From Lentisphaerae bacterium ADurb.Bin242 (GTDB taxonomy: Bacteria > Verrucomicrobiota > Lentisphaeria > Victivallales > UBA1829): 46,146 nt of DNA. This document shows, piece after piece, positions 8,928 through 16,120 of the stretch (position 1 is its first letter; each line of letters opens with the position of its first letter). The notes beneath the pieces are model-generated. The model saw only the letters and a list, made by a program, of their open reading frames with translations. It had not been told where the DNA came from and ran no database searches. The stretch spans positions 1 to 46,146 of the forward strand of contig MWCA01000045.1 of assembly GCA_002069785.1 (NCBI GenBank). The letters are read 5' to 3'. A program made the position numbers and the translations under genes.

Positions 8928-9451
8928 TTTATCTCCCGTGCTGAAAAATGACGTTCAAACAGAGGCCGGTACGGTTCATGTGCCGGCAAAAGTTTTTCAG
9001 GAATGTTGTCAAACCATGCATATTGCCCGCGAACAGGTTCTCCTTCGCGATATTTCAGGCTTTCCGGAAGAGGGGCGGTCAGTTCGCACAGATACAGGAA
9101 CGCCAGGAAATGGGAACGATTCCTTTGTCCGGGAACAATGAATTCATTCATTGCCAGAGGCTCCCCAATAACCCGCACAGTTGAGTTCAGTTCTCCGGAA
9201 GCAACTGCGGTGATCCGGGCACGGATGGTTTCGTGGAACCGGATGATGCCGCCGGGAATATGCCACCCCTGCCCATGATGGACATCATTGCGCCATGTGA
9301 AGAGAATACGGCCGGTCGCATCCCGAATCCATAAGTCGACATTGACCATCGGAGTCAAGCGGGTCACAAGAAGAAAAATTTCTTCCGGCAATCCTTTTGC
9401 AGGATCGGCCAGATATTTTTCCAGCTCCTCAACCGTTTCCTCAATGCACAT
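8924..9451 (-). CDS. Nudix-fold protein, GDP-mannose hydrolase-like
   Basis: This 175-residue Nudix-fold protein has its box at residues 67-89, beginning G-W-H-I-P-G-G-I-I-R-F-H-E-T. The usual REUxEExGU part is replaced by A-V-A-S-G-E-L-N-S, so the two catalytic acids of a standard Nudix hydrolase are mostly lost. The GDP-mannose mannosyl hydrolase (Gmm) group has a similarly altered box, and the order W-x-x-P-G-G-x-x-x-x-x-E-T fits that group. It may therefore act on a nucleotide-sugar or bind one without hydrolysis. The gene overlaps the upstream phosphatase by 11 bases and the methyltransferase by 4. Confidence 0.75.
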   Translation of the reverse strand: MCIEETVEELEKYLADPAKGLPEEIFLLVTRLTPMVNVDLWIRDATGRILFTWRNDVHHGQGWHIPGGIIRFHETIRARITAVASGELNSTVRVIGEPLAMNEFIVPGQRNRSHFLAFLYLCELTAPLPESLKYREGEPVRGQYAWFDNIPEKLLPAHEPYRPLFERHFSAREIK

Positions 9452-9911
9452 TCATTTTCTCCTGCAACTTTTCCATAAGCTCCCAGACACAGCCATCCCC
9501 GCCATTTCTTTCCAACAAGATATTGGAAATTTCCTTTACCTCGGGAATGGCATTCGCGGGGCTGGCCGCATATTTCACGAGCTTCATGATCTGGATGTCG
9601 TATTTGCCGTCGCCGGCATAGCAGATTTCATCCGCGGAAATTCCCGATTGTTCCATGATTTCCGCAAGTGCAGCGGGCTTGTTCTTGCAGCCGTTATAAA
9701 AGAAGTCCGGCTTGAAACGCTCTTTGAAAAACAATGTGATCGGTGTTGTTTCTCCCGTCAGCAAACCAATCTTTATTCCGCGGCGTTTCATTTCAAATAC
9801 AGCATCGATATCCTTGAAATCAATGGATTTGAATTCGTTCCCCTGGGAATCCACTATCACTTTTCCATTCGTAAGAACTCCGTCAATGTCCAGCAATACG
9901 GCTTTAATCAT
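9441..9911 (-). CDS. KdsC-like HAD phosphatase
   Basis: This 156-residue member of the HAD superfamily is close in size and pattern to KDO-8-phosphate phosphatase (KdsC) and the phosphatase part of some NeuA proteins. It has the nucleophile motif L-L-D-I-D-G-V-L-T (Asp8, Asp10), the second motif G-L-L-T-G-E, K-P-A-A-L as the lysine motif, and A-G-D-G-K-Y-D as the C-terminal acidic motif. It has no cap domain, as in KdsC. Beside a NeuB-like synthase it most likely removes the phosphate from a newly made 2-keto sugar acid (inference). Its ATG overlaps the stop of the thiamine enzyme gene (ATGA). Confidence 0.85.
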   Translation of the reverse strand: MIKAVLLDIDGVLTNGKVIVDSQGNEFKSIDFKDIDAVFEMKRRGIKIGLLTGETTPITLFFKERFKPDFFYNGCKNKPAALAEIMEQSGISADEICYAGDGKYDIQIMKLVKYAASPANAIPEVKEISNILLERNGGDGCVWELMEKLQEKMNVH

Positions 9912-11677
9912 CCTTTGGCAAACCTCATATTACGCTTGAATTCTTCTTCGGGCAAATACGGCCACATCTCCTCAAGCGGTTTGGAAATCATCTGCCCGTT
10001 TGGAAGACGCTGCGATTGAACCTTCGGTCGGGTCAAATGAGCGGAGGTAACTTTCACCTTGCAAATAACGGCATCATTCCCTTCCAATACTTCGGCTATC
10101 GCCGCAGGAAGCGAAGCGTTATCCGCCACTTCCAGTGTCCGTATTCCATAAGACCTTGCCTGGGCACACACATCCGGAAGTGTCAATCCACTGCCCGGTT
10201 CGGATCCAACCAGAAAACCATTGAACATATTCCGCTGAGTGTTGATAATGCTGGCATAACCGTTATTGTCCCAGATGAACATTTTCACAGGAAGCCTCAG
10301 GCGGGTCATCGTTTCAAGTTCCTGTATATTCATCTGGAAGGCACCGTCTCCGTTGATTAGAACGGTGCGTCTCCCATCGTTTGCCAGGCACGCGCCAATA
10401 GAATAGGGCAGCCCGAATCCCATGGAACCGAGAGCAGCTGCATTCTTCACTTTCTGCCCCTTCTTAATCAGGATTCCCTGATATGTCACCTCTCCCGCCG
10501 CCCCCGAACTTTCCGGGACAATCACGTCTGTGGGAAGAAGCTGCCGAAATAACTCGTCCGTAAAATAATAAAGATCCACTCCATCCTTACGGTTTCTGGC
10601 CTCATCGTCAATGACCGGATAGCGAACTTTGAGTTCGCGGCAAAAATCCAGCCATTCTGTGCGGGGCGGCATTGCCTGAAGGGAGTCAAGCTCCCTGACA
10701 AAAACATCCGCGGATGCAATGACCGGAATATCGATCCCTTTGATCTTGCGAATTTCCGCTTCGTCGATATCCACCATGATTTTTTTCGCATTCCGTCCGA
10801 AATCTTCGCTGTGAAAAGCGGTCAGACTTGGATCCAGCCGGCTTCCGACCACCAGAATCAAGTCCGCATTCTGCACGATAAAGTTAGCATAACGGGTCCC
10901 CATGATTCCGGGCGCCCCAAAATTCAGGGGATGGTCATACCCCAGAAGATCGACCGTTTTCCAAGTCAGCAGCATCGGAATATGATTCCGTTCCGCCCAA
11001 GAGGAAAGACGATCCGCGCATCCGGAAAGTTTGGCGCCATTGCCAATCAGCAAAAGCGGACGTTCCGCCTTTTGCAAGAGAGAAATGATTTCAGCCATCG
11101 GAAGGGCATATTTTTTTTCTTCCGGAGGAATGAAACTTTCCAAGGTTTCTTCATCGACAATCGCTCCCTGAACATCCAAGGGAATATCCAGCCAGACCGG
11201 CCCCATGCGCCCGGAAGTGGCTTCATACCAGGCACGTTCCAGATGGTAACGGATTTTCTCGGGTTCCATTACGGTAACTGCATATTTCGTGATGCAGCTC
11301 ACCATGGAAACAATATCGACTTCCTGCGACCCCATCTGCCGGACGCCCGTTCCGATCTTCAGGTCGGACCGTTTCGCCTGGCCGGACAACAGAAACATCG
11401 GCGTAGAATCCAGATAGCCCGCCGCAACCGCAGTAATTGCATTCGTGCTGCCGGGCCCGGACGTCACCAATCCGACACCGGGAAAATTCAAATGTTGTCC
11501 ATATGCCTCCGATGCAATTCCAAGTGCTTGTTCATGAAGAAAGGAAACATGCTTCAGCTTTTCATTCCGTCCCAGCGCATCATTCAAATGGATGGCACCC
11601 CCGCCGGGCAGAAAAAATACATACCGGACACCTTGCTTGACAAGAAACGACATTACATAATCTGCTACTCGTACCAT
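9908..11677 (-). CDS. Thiamine-diphosphate enzyme, acetolactate synthase-like
   Basis: This 589-residue protein has all three domains of the acetolactate synthase/pyruvate oxidase group. The pyrimidine-binding domain has the catalytic glutamate in F-L-H-E-Q-A-L-G and the loop T-S-G-P-G-S-T-N. A central domain begins around residue 190. The cofactor-binding domain has G-D-G-A-F-Q-M-N (about 441-448) with the paired asparagines W-D-N-N about 28 residues later. It is probably a specialised pathway enzyme, since it lies between sugar genes. In Yersinia a related enzyme (YerE) adds an acetyl branch to CDP-4-keto-3,6-dideoxyglucose, the product of RfbFGH found here; the same role is a reasonable guess. 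Its SD (AGGGGG) lies in the end of the NeuB-like gene. Confidence 0.9.
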   Translation of the reverse strand: MVRVADYVMSFLVKQGVRYVFFLPGGGAIHLNDALGRNEKLKHVSFLHEQALGIASEAYGQHLNFPGVGLVTSGPGSTNAITAVAAGYLDSTPMFLLSGQAKRSDLKIGTGVRQMGSQEVDIVSMVSCITKYAVTVMEPEKIRYHLERAWYEATSGRMGPVWLDIPLDVQGAIVDEETLESFIPPEEKKYALPMAEIISLLQKAERPLLLIGNGAKLSGCADRLSSWAERNHIPMLLTWKTVDLLGYDHPLNFGAPGIMGTRYANFIVQNADLILVVGSRLDPSLTAFHSEDFGRNAKKIMVDIDEAEIRKIKGIDIPVIASADVFVRELDSLQAMPPRTEWLDFCRELKVRYPVIDDEARNRKDGVDLYYFTDELFRQLLPTDVIVPESSGAAGEVTYQGILIKKGQKVKNAAALGSMGFGLPYSIGACLANDGRRTVLINGDGAFQMNIQELETMTRLRLPVKMFIWDNNGYASIINTQRNMFNGFLVGSEPGSGLTLPDVCAQARSYGIRTLEVADNASLPAAIAEVLEGNDAVICKVKVTSAHLTRPKVQSQRLPNGQMISKPLEEMWPYLPEEEFKRNMRFAKG

Positions 11678-11683
11678 TCCGAA

Positions 11684-12511
11684 TTACCCCCTCATCTTTT
11701 TCCTGATGAGCATTTCCTTTTCCGTCAGGTTGCGTAATCCTGTGCCGCGAGCAGCTTCCATGTCCCGTATCGCCTTCACATACTCAATCAACTCTGCCGG
11801 CTCCACGGAGGACGACTGGTCGGAACCATACATCTTCCGGTCCAATGTAATATGCCGCTCCACAGATTCCGCGCCAAGCGCAACGGCCCCGAGAGTGGCG
11901 ATATTTCCCAATTCATGGCTGGAATATCCAACCGGGCACTGATAACGCCGTTTCAGCTCCGGAATCATCAAAAGATTGGCCTCTCCGGGCAACATCGGAT
12001 AAATGGAAACACAATGAAGCAGTTCAAACGGACATCCCGCATCCCGGAAAATCCCGACGGCAGTATCGATTTCCTCCCATGTGCTCATCCCGGTGGCAAT
12101 GAACGTATAATGCTTTTCTTCCGCCACTGTTTTCAACAACGGAATATTCGTCAGAACCGGAGAAGCGACTTTGTTGTATTTCAAGTCATAGCGACGCAAA
12201 AATTTCTGTGAATTGACATCCCAGGCGGAAGCAAACCAGCCGATTCCAAGCTCTTTGCAATAACGATCGATTTCATCATACTGGGCTTCCCCGAATTCCA
12301 GCCCGTTTTTCTGGTCGCGCTGGGTCGTTCCCCAGGGACTCTGCCGCGGAGAATCAAGGAATTCTTTTGTATAGACAGTCTCTATAGTCCGTTTCTGAAA
12401 TTTCACTGCTGCACAGCCAGCCAGCAACGCGGCATCGATCATGCGTTTTGCCAGATTCAGATCTCCGTTGTGGTTGATTCCGACCTCTGCCGTTATAAAG
12501 ACTTCTTTCAT
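11684..12511 (-). CDS. NeuB-family synthase lacking the C-terminal SAF domain
   Basis: This protein belongs to the N-acetylneuraminate synthase family, which condenses phosphoenolpyruvate with an amino or other sugar. It has the family pattern: I-T-A-E-V-G-I-N-H-N-G-D at the start, A-A-V-K-F-Q-K, F-A-S-A-W-D, S-T-W-E-E, H-C-V-S-I-Y-P and Y-S-S-H-E at the active site, and G-A-E-S-V-E-R-H-I-T-L near 220-230. It is only 275 residues and stops where the barrel ends, so the usual SAF/antifreeze-like C-terminal domain (about 60-70 residues) is missing. AGAGG lies 8 bases before the ATG at 12511 (a second ATG at 12514 is possible). With the KdsC-like phosphatase two genes downstream it could make a 2-keto sugar acid. 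Confidence 0.85.
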   Translation of the reverse strand: MKEVFITAEVGINHNGDLNLAKRMIDAALLAGCAAVKFQKRTIETVYTKEFLDSPRQSPWGTTQRDQKNGLEFGEAQYDEIDRYCKELGIGWFASAWDVNSQKFLRRYDLKYNKVASPVLTNIPLLKTVAEEKHYTFIATGMSTWEEIDTAVGIFRDAGCPFELLHCVSIYPMLPGEANLLMIPELKRRYQCPVGYSSHELGNIATLGAVALGAESVERHITLDRKMYGSDQSSSVEPAELIEYVKAIRDMEAARGTGLRNLTEKEMLIRKKMRG

Positions 12512-12590
12512 CATATTCACCTCTGATTTCTATACTGCTTTCCAAACCGCTTATTTTCATCCGATAAAACCAGGATCCGATATTCTCAAT

Positions 12591-13931
12591 TTATTCCCTT
12601 TTCCCCTTTTCTGCAAGAAAACATTGAAGAACTTGTATCATATAATCCAGTTTTTCTTTACCCATTCCGGGATAGAGGCCGATCCAGAAGGCGTCGTTCA
12701 TGATCTTGTCCGTATTCACGAGTTCACCGGCGATCCGGTAATCCACTCCCTCTTTCAGCGACTCGAAACACGGATGTTTCGTCAGGTTGCCCGCAAACAG
12801 ATTCCGGGTCTGGATCTTTTTCGATTCCAGATGCTCGACCAGCTCGTTTCTTGTGAATCCAACCCCGTCCGCGAGGGTGATCAGGAACCCGAACCAGGAG
12901 GGATCGCTTTCCGGATATCTGGAAAAAAGACGCAACTGCGGAAGGTCTTTCAAGCCGTCGTAAAGAATACGGAAATTCTCTTTCCGTTTTTCCGTGAAAG
13001 AGGGCAGCTTTTCGAGCTGCGCACAGCCGATCGCGGCCTGGAGGTCTGTCGCTTTCAGATTGTATCCGAAATGACTGTAGACATATTTGTGATCATAGCC
13101 GGGGGGAAGCTGGCCGAACTGTTTCGAGAAACGGCATCCGCACGTATTGTCCACGCCCGAATCGCACCAGCAGTCGCGTCCCCAGTCCCGCAGGGAAAGG
13201 AGAATCTTTTTAAGCAGGGGATCATTGGTATACACGGCTCCGCCTTCGCCCATGGTCATGTGATGGGGCGGATAAAAACTGGACGTGCCGATGTCGCCCC
13301 ACGTTCCCGTGAACCGGCCGTCGTATTTCGACCCCAGCGCATCGCAGTTGTCCTCGATCAGCCAGAGACGATGTTTTTCACAGAACGCCTTTACCGCCCT
13401 GATATTGAATGGATTTCCGAGCGTATGCGCCAGCAGGACAGCCTTCGTTCTGTCCGAAACCGCGTTTTCCAGCCGTGAAACGTCAACATTGGCCGTCCCC
13501 GCCTCCACATCGACAAAAACAGGCACCGCTCCGTATTGAAGAATCGGCGCAACCGTCGTCGGAAACCCGGCGGCAATCGTGATCACCTCGTTGCCGCGGC
13601 AAACTCTGCGGTCGCCCAGCAGCGGCGAAGTCAACGCCATGAACGCCAGCAGATTGGCCGAACTTCCGGAATTGACCAGCAGCGCGAACCGAATCCCCAG
13701 ATATTCAGCGAATTTTTTCTCGAATTCACGGGAGTAACGCCCGTAGGTCAGCCAGAATTCCAGCGACGAATCCACCAGACTGGTCATTTCCTTTTCATCA
13801 AAGACGCGGCCGGCATAGTTCACCCGCGATTTTCCCGGTTCAAACGAAGACTGATCCGGTTGAAAAACAAGAGTATAATATTCCTTCACTTTTTCAAGAA
13901 TTTCATCATGAAGCTGCTTTATTTTGTCCAT
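12591..13931 (-). CDS. rfbH: CDP-4-keto-6-deoxyglucose 3-dehydrase (E1)
   Basis: This enzyme removes the C3 hydroxyl of CDP-4-keto-6-deoxyglucose in the 3,6-dideoxyhexose pathway, using pyridoxamine phosphate and an iron-sulfur cluster. Two features identify it among the DegT/DnrJ aminotransferase fold. The usual cofactor lysine is replaced by histidine (F-Y-P-P-H-H-M-T-M-G-E-G-G, His223/His224). The cysteines fit C-x57-C-x-C-x7-C exactly (E-D-N-C, then C-W-C, then C-G-C), the [2Fe-2S] motif of E1. At 446 residues its length is typical. It overlaps rfbG by 13 bases. No separate E3 reductase (RfbI/DdhD) gene is visible in the window, so electrons must come from elsewhere. Confidence 0.95.
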   Translation of the reverse strand: MDKIKQLHDEILEKVKEYYTLVFQPDQSSFEPGKSRVNYAGRVFDEKEMTSLVDSSLEFWLTYGRYSREFEKKFAEYLGIRFALLVNSGSSANLLAFMALTSPLLGDRRVCRGNEVITIAAGFPTTVAPILQYGAVPVFVDVEAGTANVDVSRLENAVSDRTKAVLLAHTLGNPFNIRAVKAFCEKHRLWLIEDNCDALGSKYDGRFTGTWGDIGTSSFYPPHHMTMGEGGAVYTNDPLLKKILLSLRDWGRDCWCDSGVDNTCGCRFSKQFGQLPPGYDHKYVYSHFGYNLKATDLQAAIGCAQLEKLPSFTEKRKENFRILYDGLKDLPQLRLFSRYPESDPSWFGFLITLADGVGFTRNELVEHLESKKIQTRNLFAGNLTKHPCFESLKEGVDYRIAGELVNTDKIMNDAFWIGLYPGMGKEKLDYMIQVLQCFLAEKGKRE

Positions 13932-15007
13932 GCCAGCCCCCTGCTCCGGGCCGAAGCAATGTAATCCCGGAGATCGTCTTTTGTCCGGACCTTGTTTTCT
14001 TCATAAAAACTTCTGTACCATTGCGCGGTATGAAGAAAAGCCTCTTCCGGAGACCAGGTTCCATACCAGCCGAGCGAATGGCGCGCCTTGGAGCAGTCCA
14101 GCCGGAGCAATTCAGCCTCGTGGGGAGCGCTTTCCGGTGAACGGATGTCGATCTGAATCGCGCCCCAATGCCGCCGAAGCGCGGCCGCCGCTTCTTTCAC
14201 GGAAATGATCCCCTCCTCGGCGGGACCGAAGTTCCAGCCGTCGGCAAAACGGGCTTCACCCTCCAGAAGTTTCTGCCCAAGCTGAAGATATCCGCTCAGG
14301 GGTTCCAGCACATGCTGCCACGGACGGACCGCCTCCGGATTCCGGATCTCCGCCCTTTTTCCCGTTGCAGCCGCCTTCATGAGGTCCGGCACCAGACGGT
14401 CTTCCGCCCAGTCGCCCCCGCCGATGACGTTTCCGGCGCGCCCGCTGGCCAGCAATGTATGATGTTTTTTCCCGTAGTCTTCGTTGTGGAAGAAACTGCG
14501 GCGCCAGGAGGCGACGACCAGTTCGGCGCATCCTTTCGAGGCGCTGTACGGATCATATCCGCCCATCGGCTCACTTTCCCGATAGCCCCACAGCCATTCC
14601 CGGTTCTCGTAACACTTGTCCGAACTGATCACGACGATCGCGCGTACCGAGGACGTTGAACGGCAGGCTTCCAGCACGTTCACGGTGCCCATCACGTTGA
14701 CGGCGAAGGTGTCGTCCGGCTCCCGGTAGCTCACCCGGACAAGCGGCTGGGCCGCGAGGTGAAACACAGCTTCGGGCTGAAATTCCGCAAAAATTCTTTT
14801 CACTTCCTTCCGGTTGCAAATATCCGTCATTTCGGAACGGATATCAGGATGAAGAAGATCGAAGTGAGAATGCGCTGTCTTCATCGGAAGCGCAATCCCG
14901 CAGACCTCCGCGCCGAGCTCCCGGAGCCAGCAGGCCAGCCAGGAGCCTTTGAAGCCGGTATGGCCTGTAATCAGAACGCGTTTGTTTTGATAAACATCTC
15001 CAAACAT
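13919..15007 (-). CDS. rfbG: CDP-glucose 4,6-dehydratase
   Basis: This enzyme converts CDP-glucose to CDP-4-keto-6-deoxyglucose with bound NAD. The 362-residue product has the cofactor loop V-L-I-T-G-H-T-G-F-K-G-S-W at residues 12-24, H-L-A-A-Q-P-L-V-R, the strand V-V-I-S-S-D-K-C-Y and the catalytic Y-S-A-S-K-G. An upstream in-frame start would add 30 unrelated residues overlapping rfbF. The ATG at 15007 was chosen because it begins two bases after the rfbF stop and directly before the first beta strand. It is the second step after rfbF and feeds rfbH. Confidence 0.95.
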   Translation of the reverse strand: MFGDVYQNKRVLITGHTGFKGSWLACWLRELGAEVCGIALPMKTAHSHFDLLHPDIRSEMTDICNRKEVKRIFAEFQPEAVFHLAAQPLVRVSYREPDDTFAVNVMGTVNVLEACRSTSSVRAIVVISSDKCYENREWLWGYRESEPMGGYDPYSASKGCAELVVASWRRSFFHNEDYGKKHHTLLASGRAGNVIGGGDWAEDRLVPDLMKAAATGKRAEIRNPEAVRPWQHVLEPLSGYLQLGQKLLEGEARFADGWNFGPAEEGIISVKEAAAALRRHWGAIQIDIRSPESAPHEAELLRLDCSKARHSLGWYGTWSPEEAFLHTAQWYRSFYEENKVRTKDDLRDYIASARSRGLAWTK

Positions 15008-15009
15008 AT

Positions 15010-15831
15010 TCACTCGTCCCAGAATTGGGTCCACGGCGCTTTGCCGGACTCCCACAGTTCGTTCAGGAGCTGGTATTCCCGCGGGGTGTCCATGCACTGC
15101 CAGAATCCCTCGTGCCGGAACGCGTGGACCTCGCCGTCGCGAACCGCTGAAAGCATCGGCCGTTTCTCGAAGAATTCATTTTCCGTCCGGCTCAGATACT
15201 TTTCGATGAACTTCCGGTTCAACACCATGAAACCGCCATTGATGTATCCGGCGGAAACGGCGATTTTCTCATCGAACCGTTCCACCCGATCCTCGTTCAG
15301 AAGCATCTCTCCGAACCTTGCGGCCGGATGCACCGCGGAAATCGTAAAGAGTTTGCCGGATTTCAAATGGCTGCGGTAAAGTTCGCCGATATGGATGTCG
15401 GACAGTCCGTCGCCATACGTCAGGAAAAAATTCTCATCTCCTTTTTTCAGGTATTTCGATGCCAGGATCACGCGCTTTCCGGTAAAGGATTCCACTCCCG
15501 TCTGCGCCAGGGTCACTTCCCAGTCGGATTCCTCGATCTCCTTATGAAACACGATTCTGGGATTGTGACCCAGCGTGATCGTGGCGTCGGAAAGACGCAT
15601 GTGAAAATTCATGAAATAGTCGATGAAGGATTCCTGCTTGTACCCGAGACACAGAATGAAACGGCGAACCCCGAACGCGGCATAGGTCTTCATGATGTGC
15701 CATATGATCGGCTGTTCCCCGATCGGAACCATCGGTTTCGGAAGAAGCTCCGTGACCTCACGCAAGCGCGTTCCTTTCCCTCCGCACAGGATCATGGCCG
15801 CAGGCATATTGTCCTTCGGGTGCGACTTCAT
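15010..15831 (-). CDS. rfbF: Glucose-1-phosphate cytidylyltransferase
   Basis: This enzyme joins CTP and glucose-1-phosphate to give CDP-glucose, the first step to CDP-3,6-dideoxyhexoses. The 273-residue protein has the nucleotidyltransferase signature M-I-L-C-G-G-K-G-T-R-L-R near 13-24, L-L-P-K-P-M-V-P-I-G, and T-Y-G-D-G-L-S-D at the metal site. The tail H-R-E-G-F-W-like segment (F-R-H-E-G-F-W-Q-C-M-D-T) is typical of RfbF. It is the first gene of the polysaccharide operon, about 145 bases after the likely transcription start, with AAAGGA before the ATG. Confidence 0.96.
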   Translation of the reverse strand: MKSHPKDNMPAAMILCGGKGTRLREVTELLPKPMVPIGEQPIIWHIMKTYAAFGVRRFILCLGYKQESFIDYFMNFHMRLSDATITLGHNPRIVFHKEIEESDWEVTLAQTGVESFTGKRVILASKYLKKGDENFFLTYGDGLSDIHIGELYRSHLKSGKLFTISAVHPAARFGEMLLNEDRVERFDEKIAVSAGYINGGFMVLNRKFIEKYLSRTENEFFEKRPMLSAVRDGEVHAFRHEGFWQCMDTPREYQLLNELWESGKAPWTQFWDE

Positions 15832-15965
15832 AACGAAGAATCCTTTCCTGATTTTATTCCGCCTCGATCAACAATCCGGCCGACCCGAAAATCCGGGAAG
15901 TCAAAAACCGATGTCTTTCATCCGATCCGCCTCTTCTCCGGAAATAATGGATCTTCGAATCATCG

Positions 15966-15980
15966 ACCTCTTTCAGAGGT
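15966..15980. promoter_or_regulatory. Inverted repeat at the polysaccharide operon start site
   Basis: ACCTCT and AGAGGT flank TTC and form a 15-base perfect inverted repeat. It begins three bases downstream of the -10 element and covers the expected transcription start on the minus strand. It could be an operator or an early RNA hairpin; nothing else in the window shows which protein would bind. Confidence 0.4.
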
Positions 15981-15982
15981 GC

Positions 15983-16011
15983 AATGTAGCATATTTCATA
16001 CTGAAAGTCAA
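15983..16011 (-). promoter_or_regulatory. Sigma-70-type promoter of the polysaccharide operon
   Basis: On the minus strand TTGACT (16011-16006) is followed after 17 bases by TACATT (15988-15983). It is the only good promoter seen in front of rfbF, so the whole operon down to about 1654 may depend on it. The leader is about 145 bases. Confidence 0.65.
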
Positions 16012-16120
16012 TGAGTTGTCCACAAAAAAACTCCATTTCCGCTTTTCCGCGGCATTCGGGGAAAAGCTCCGGAGAAAAAGGAATTTTCATGCGCTTGAAA
16101 CCGCCGCGCAAGGAAGCGGC

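Noticed and set aside
16016..16024. TTGTCCACA, close to a DnaA box
   Set aside because: A single near-match, far from dnaN and upstream of a sugar operon; no cluster of boxes is present.
15854..16111. 85-codon minus-strand frame in the rfbF leader
   Set aside because: It lies across the promoter and leader, lacks a ribosome site and has no recognisable domain.
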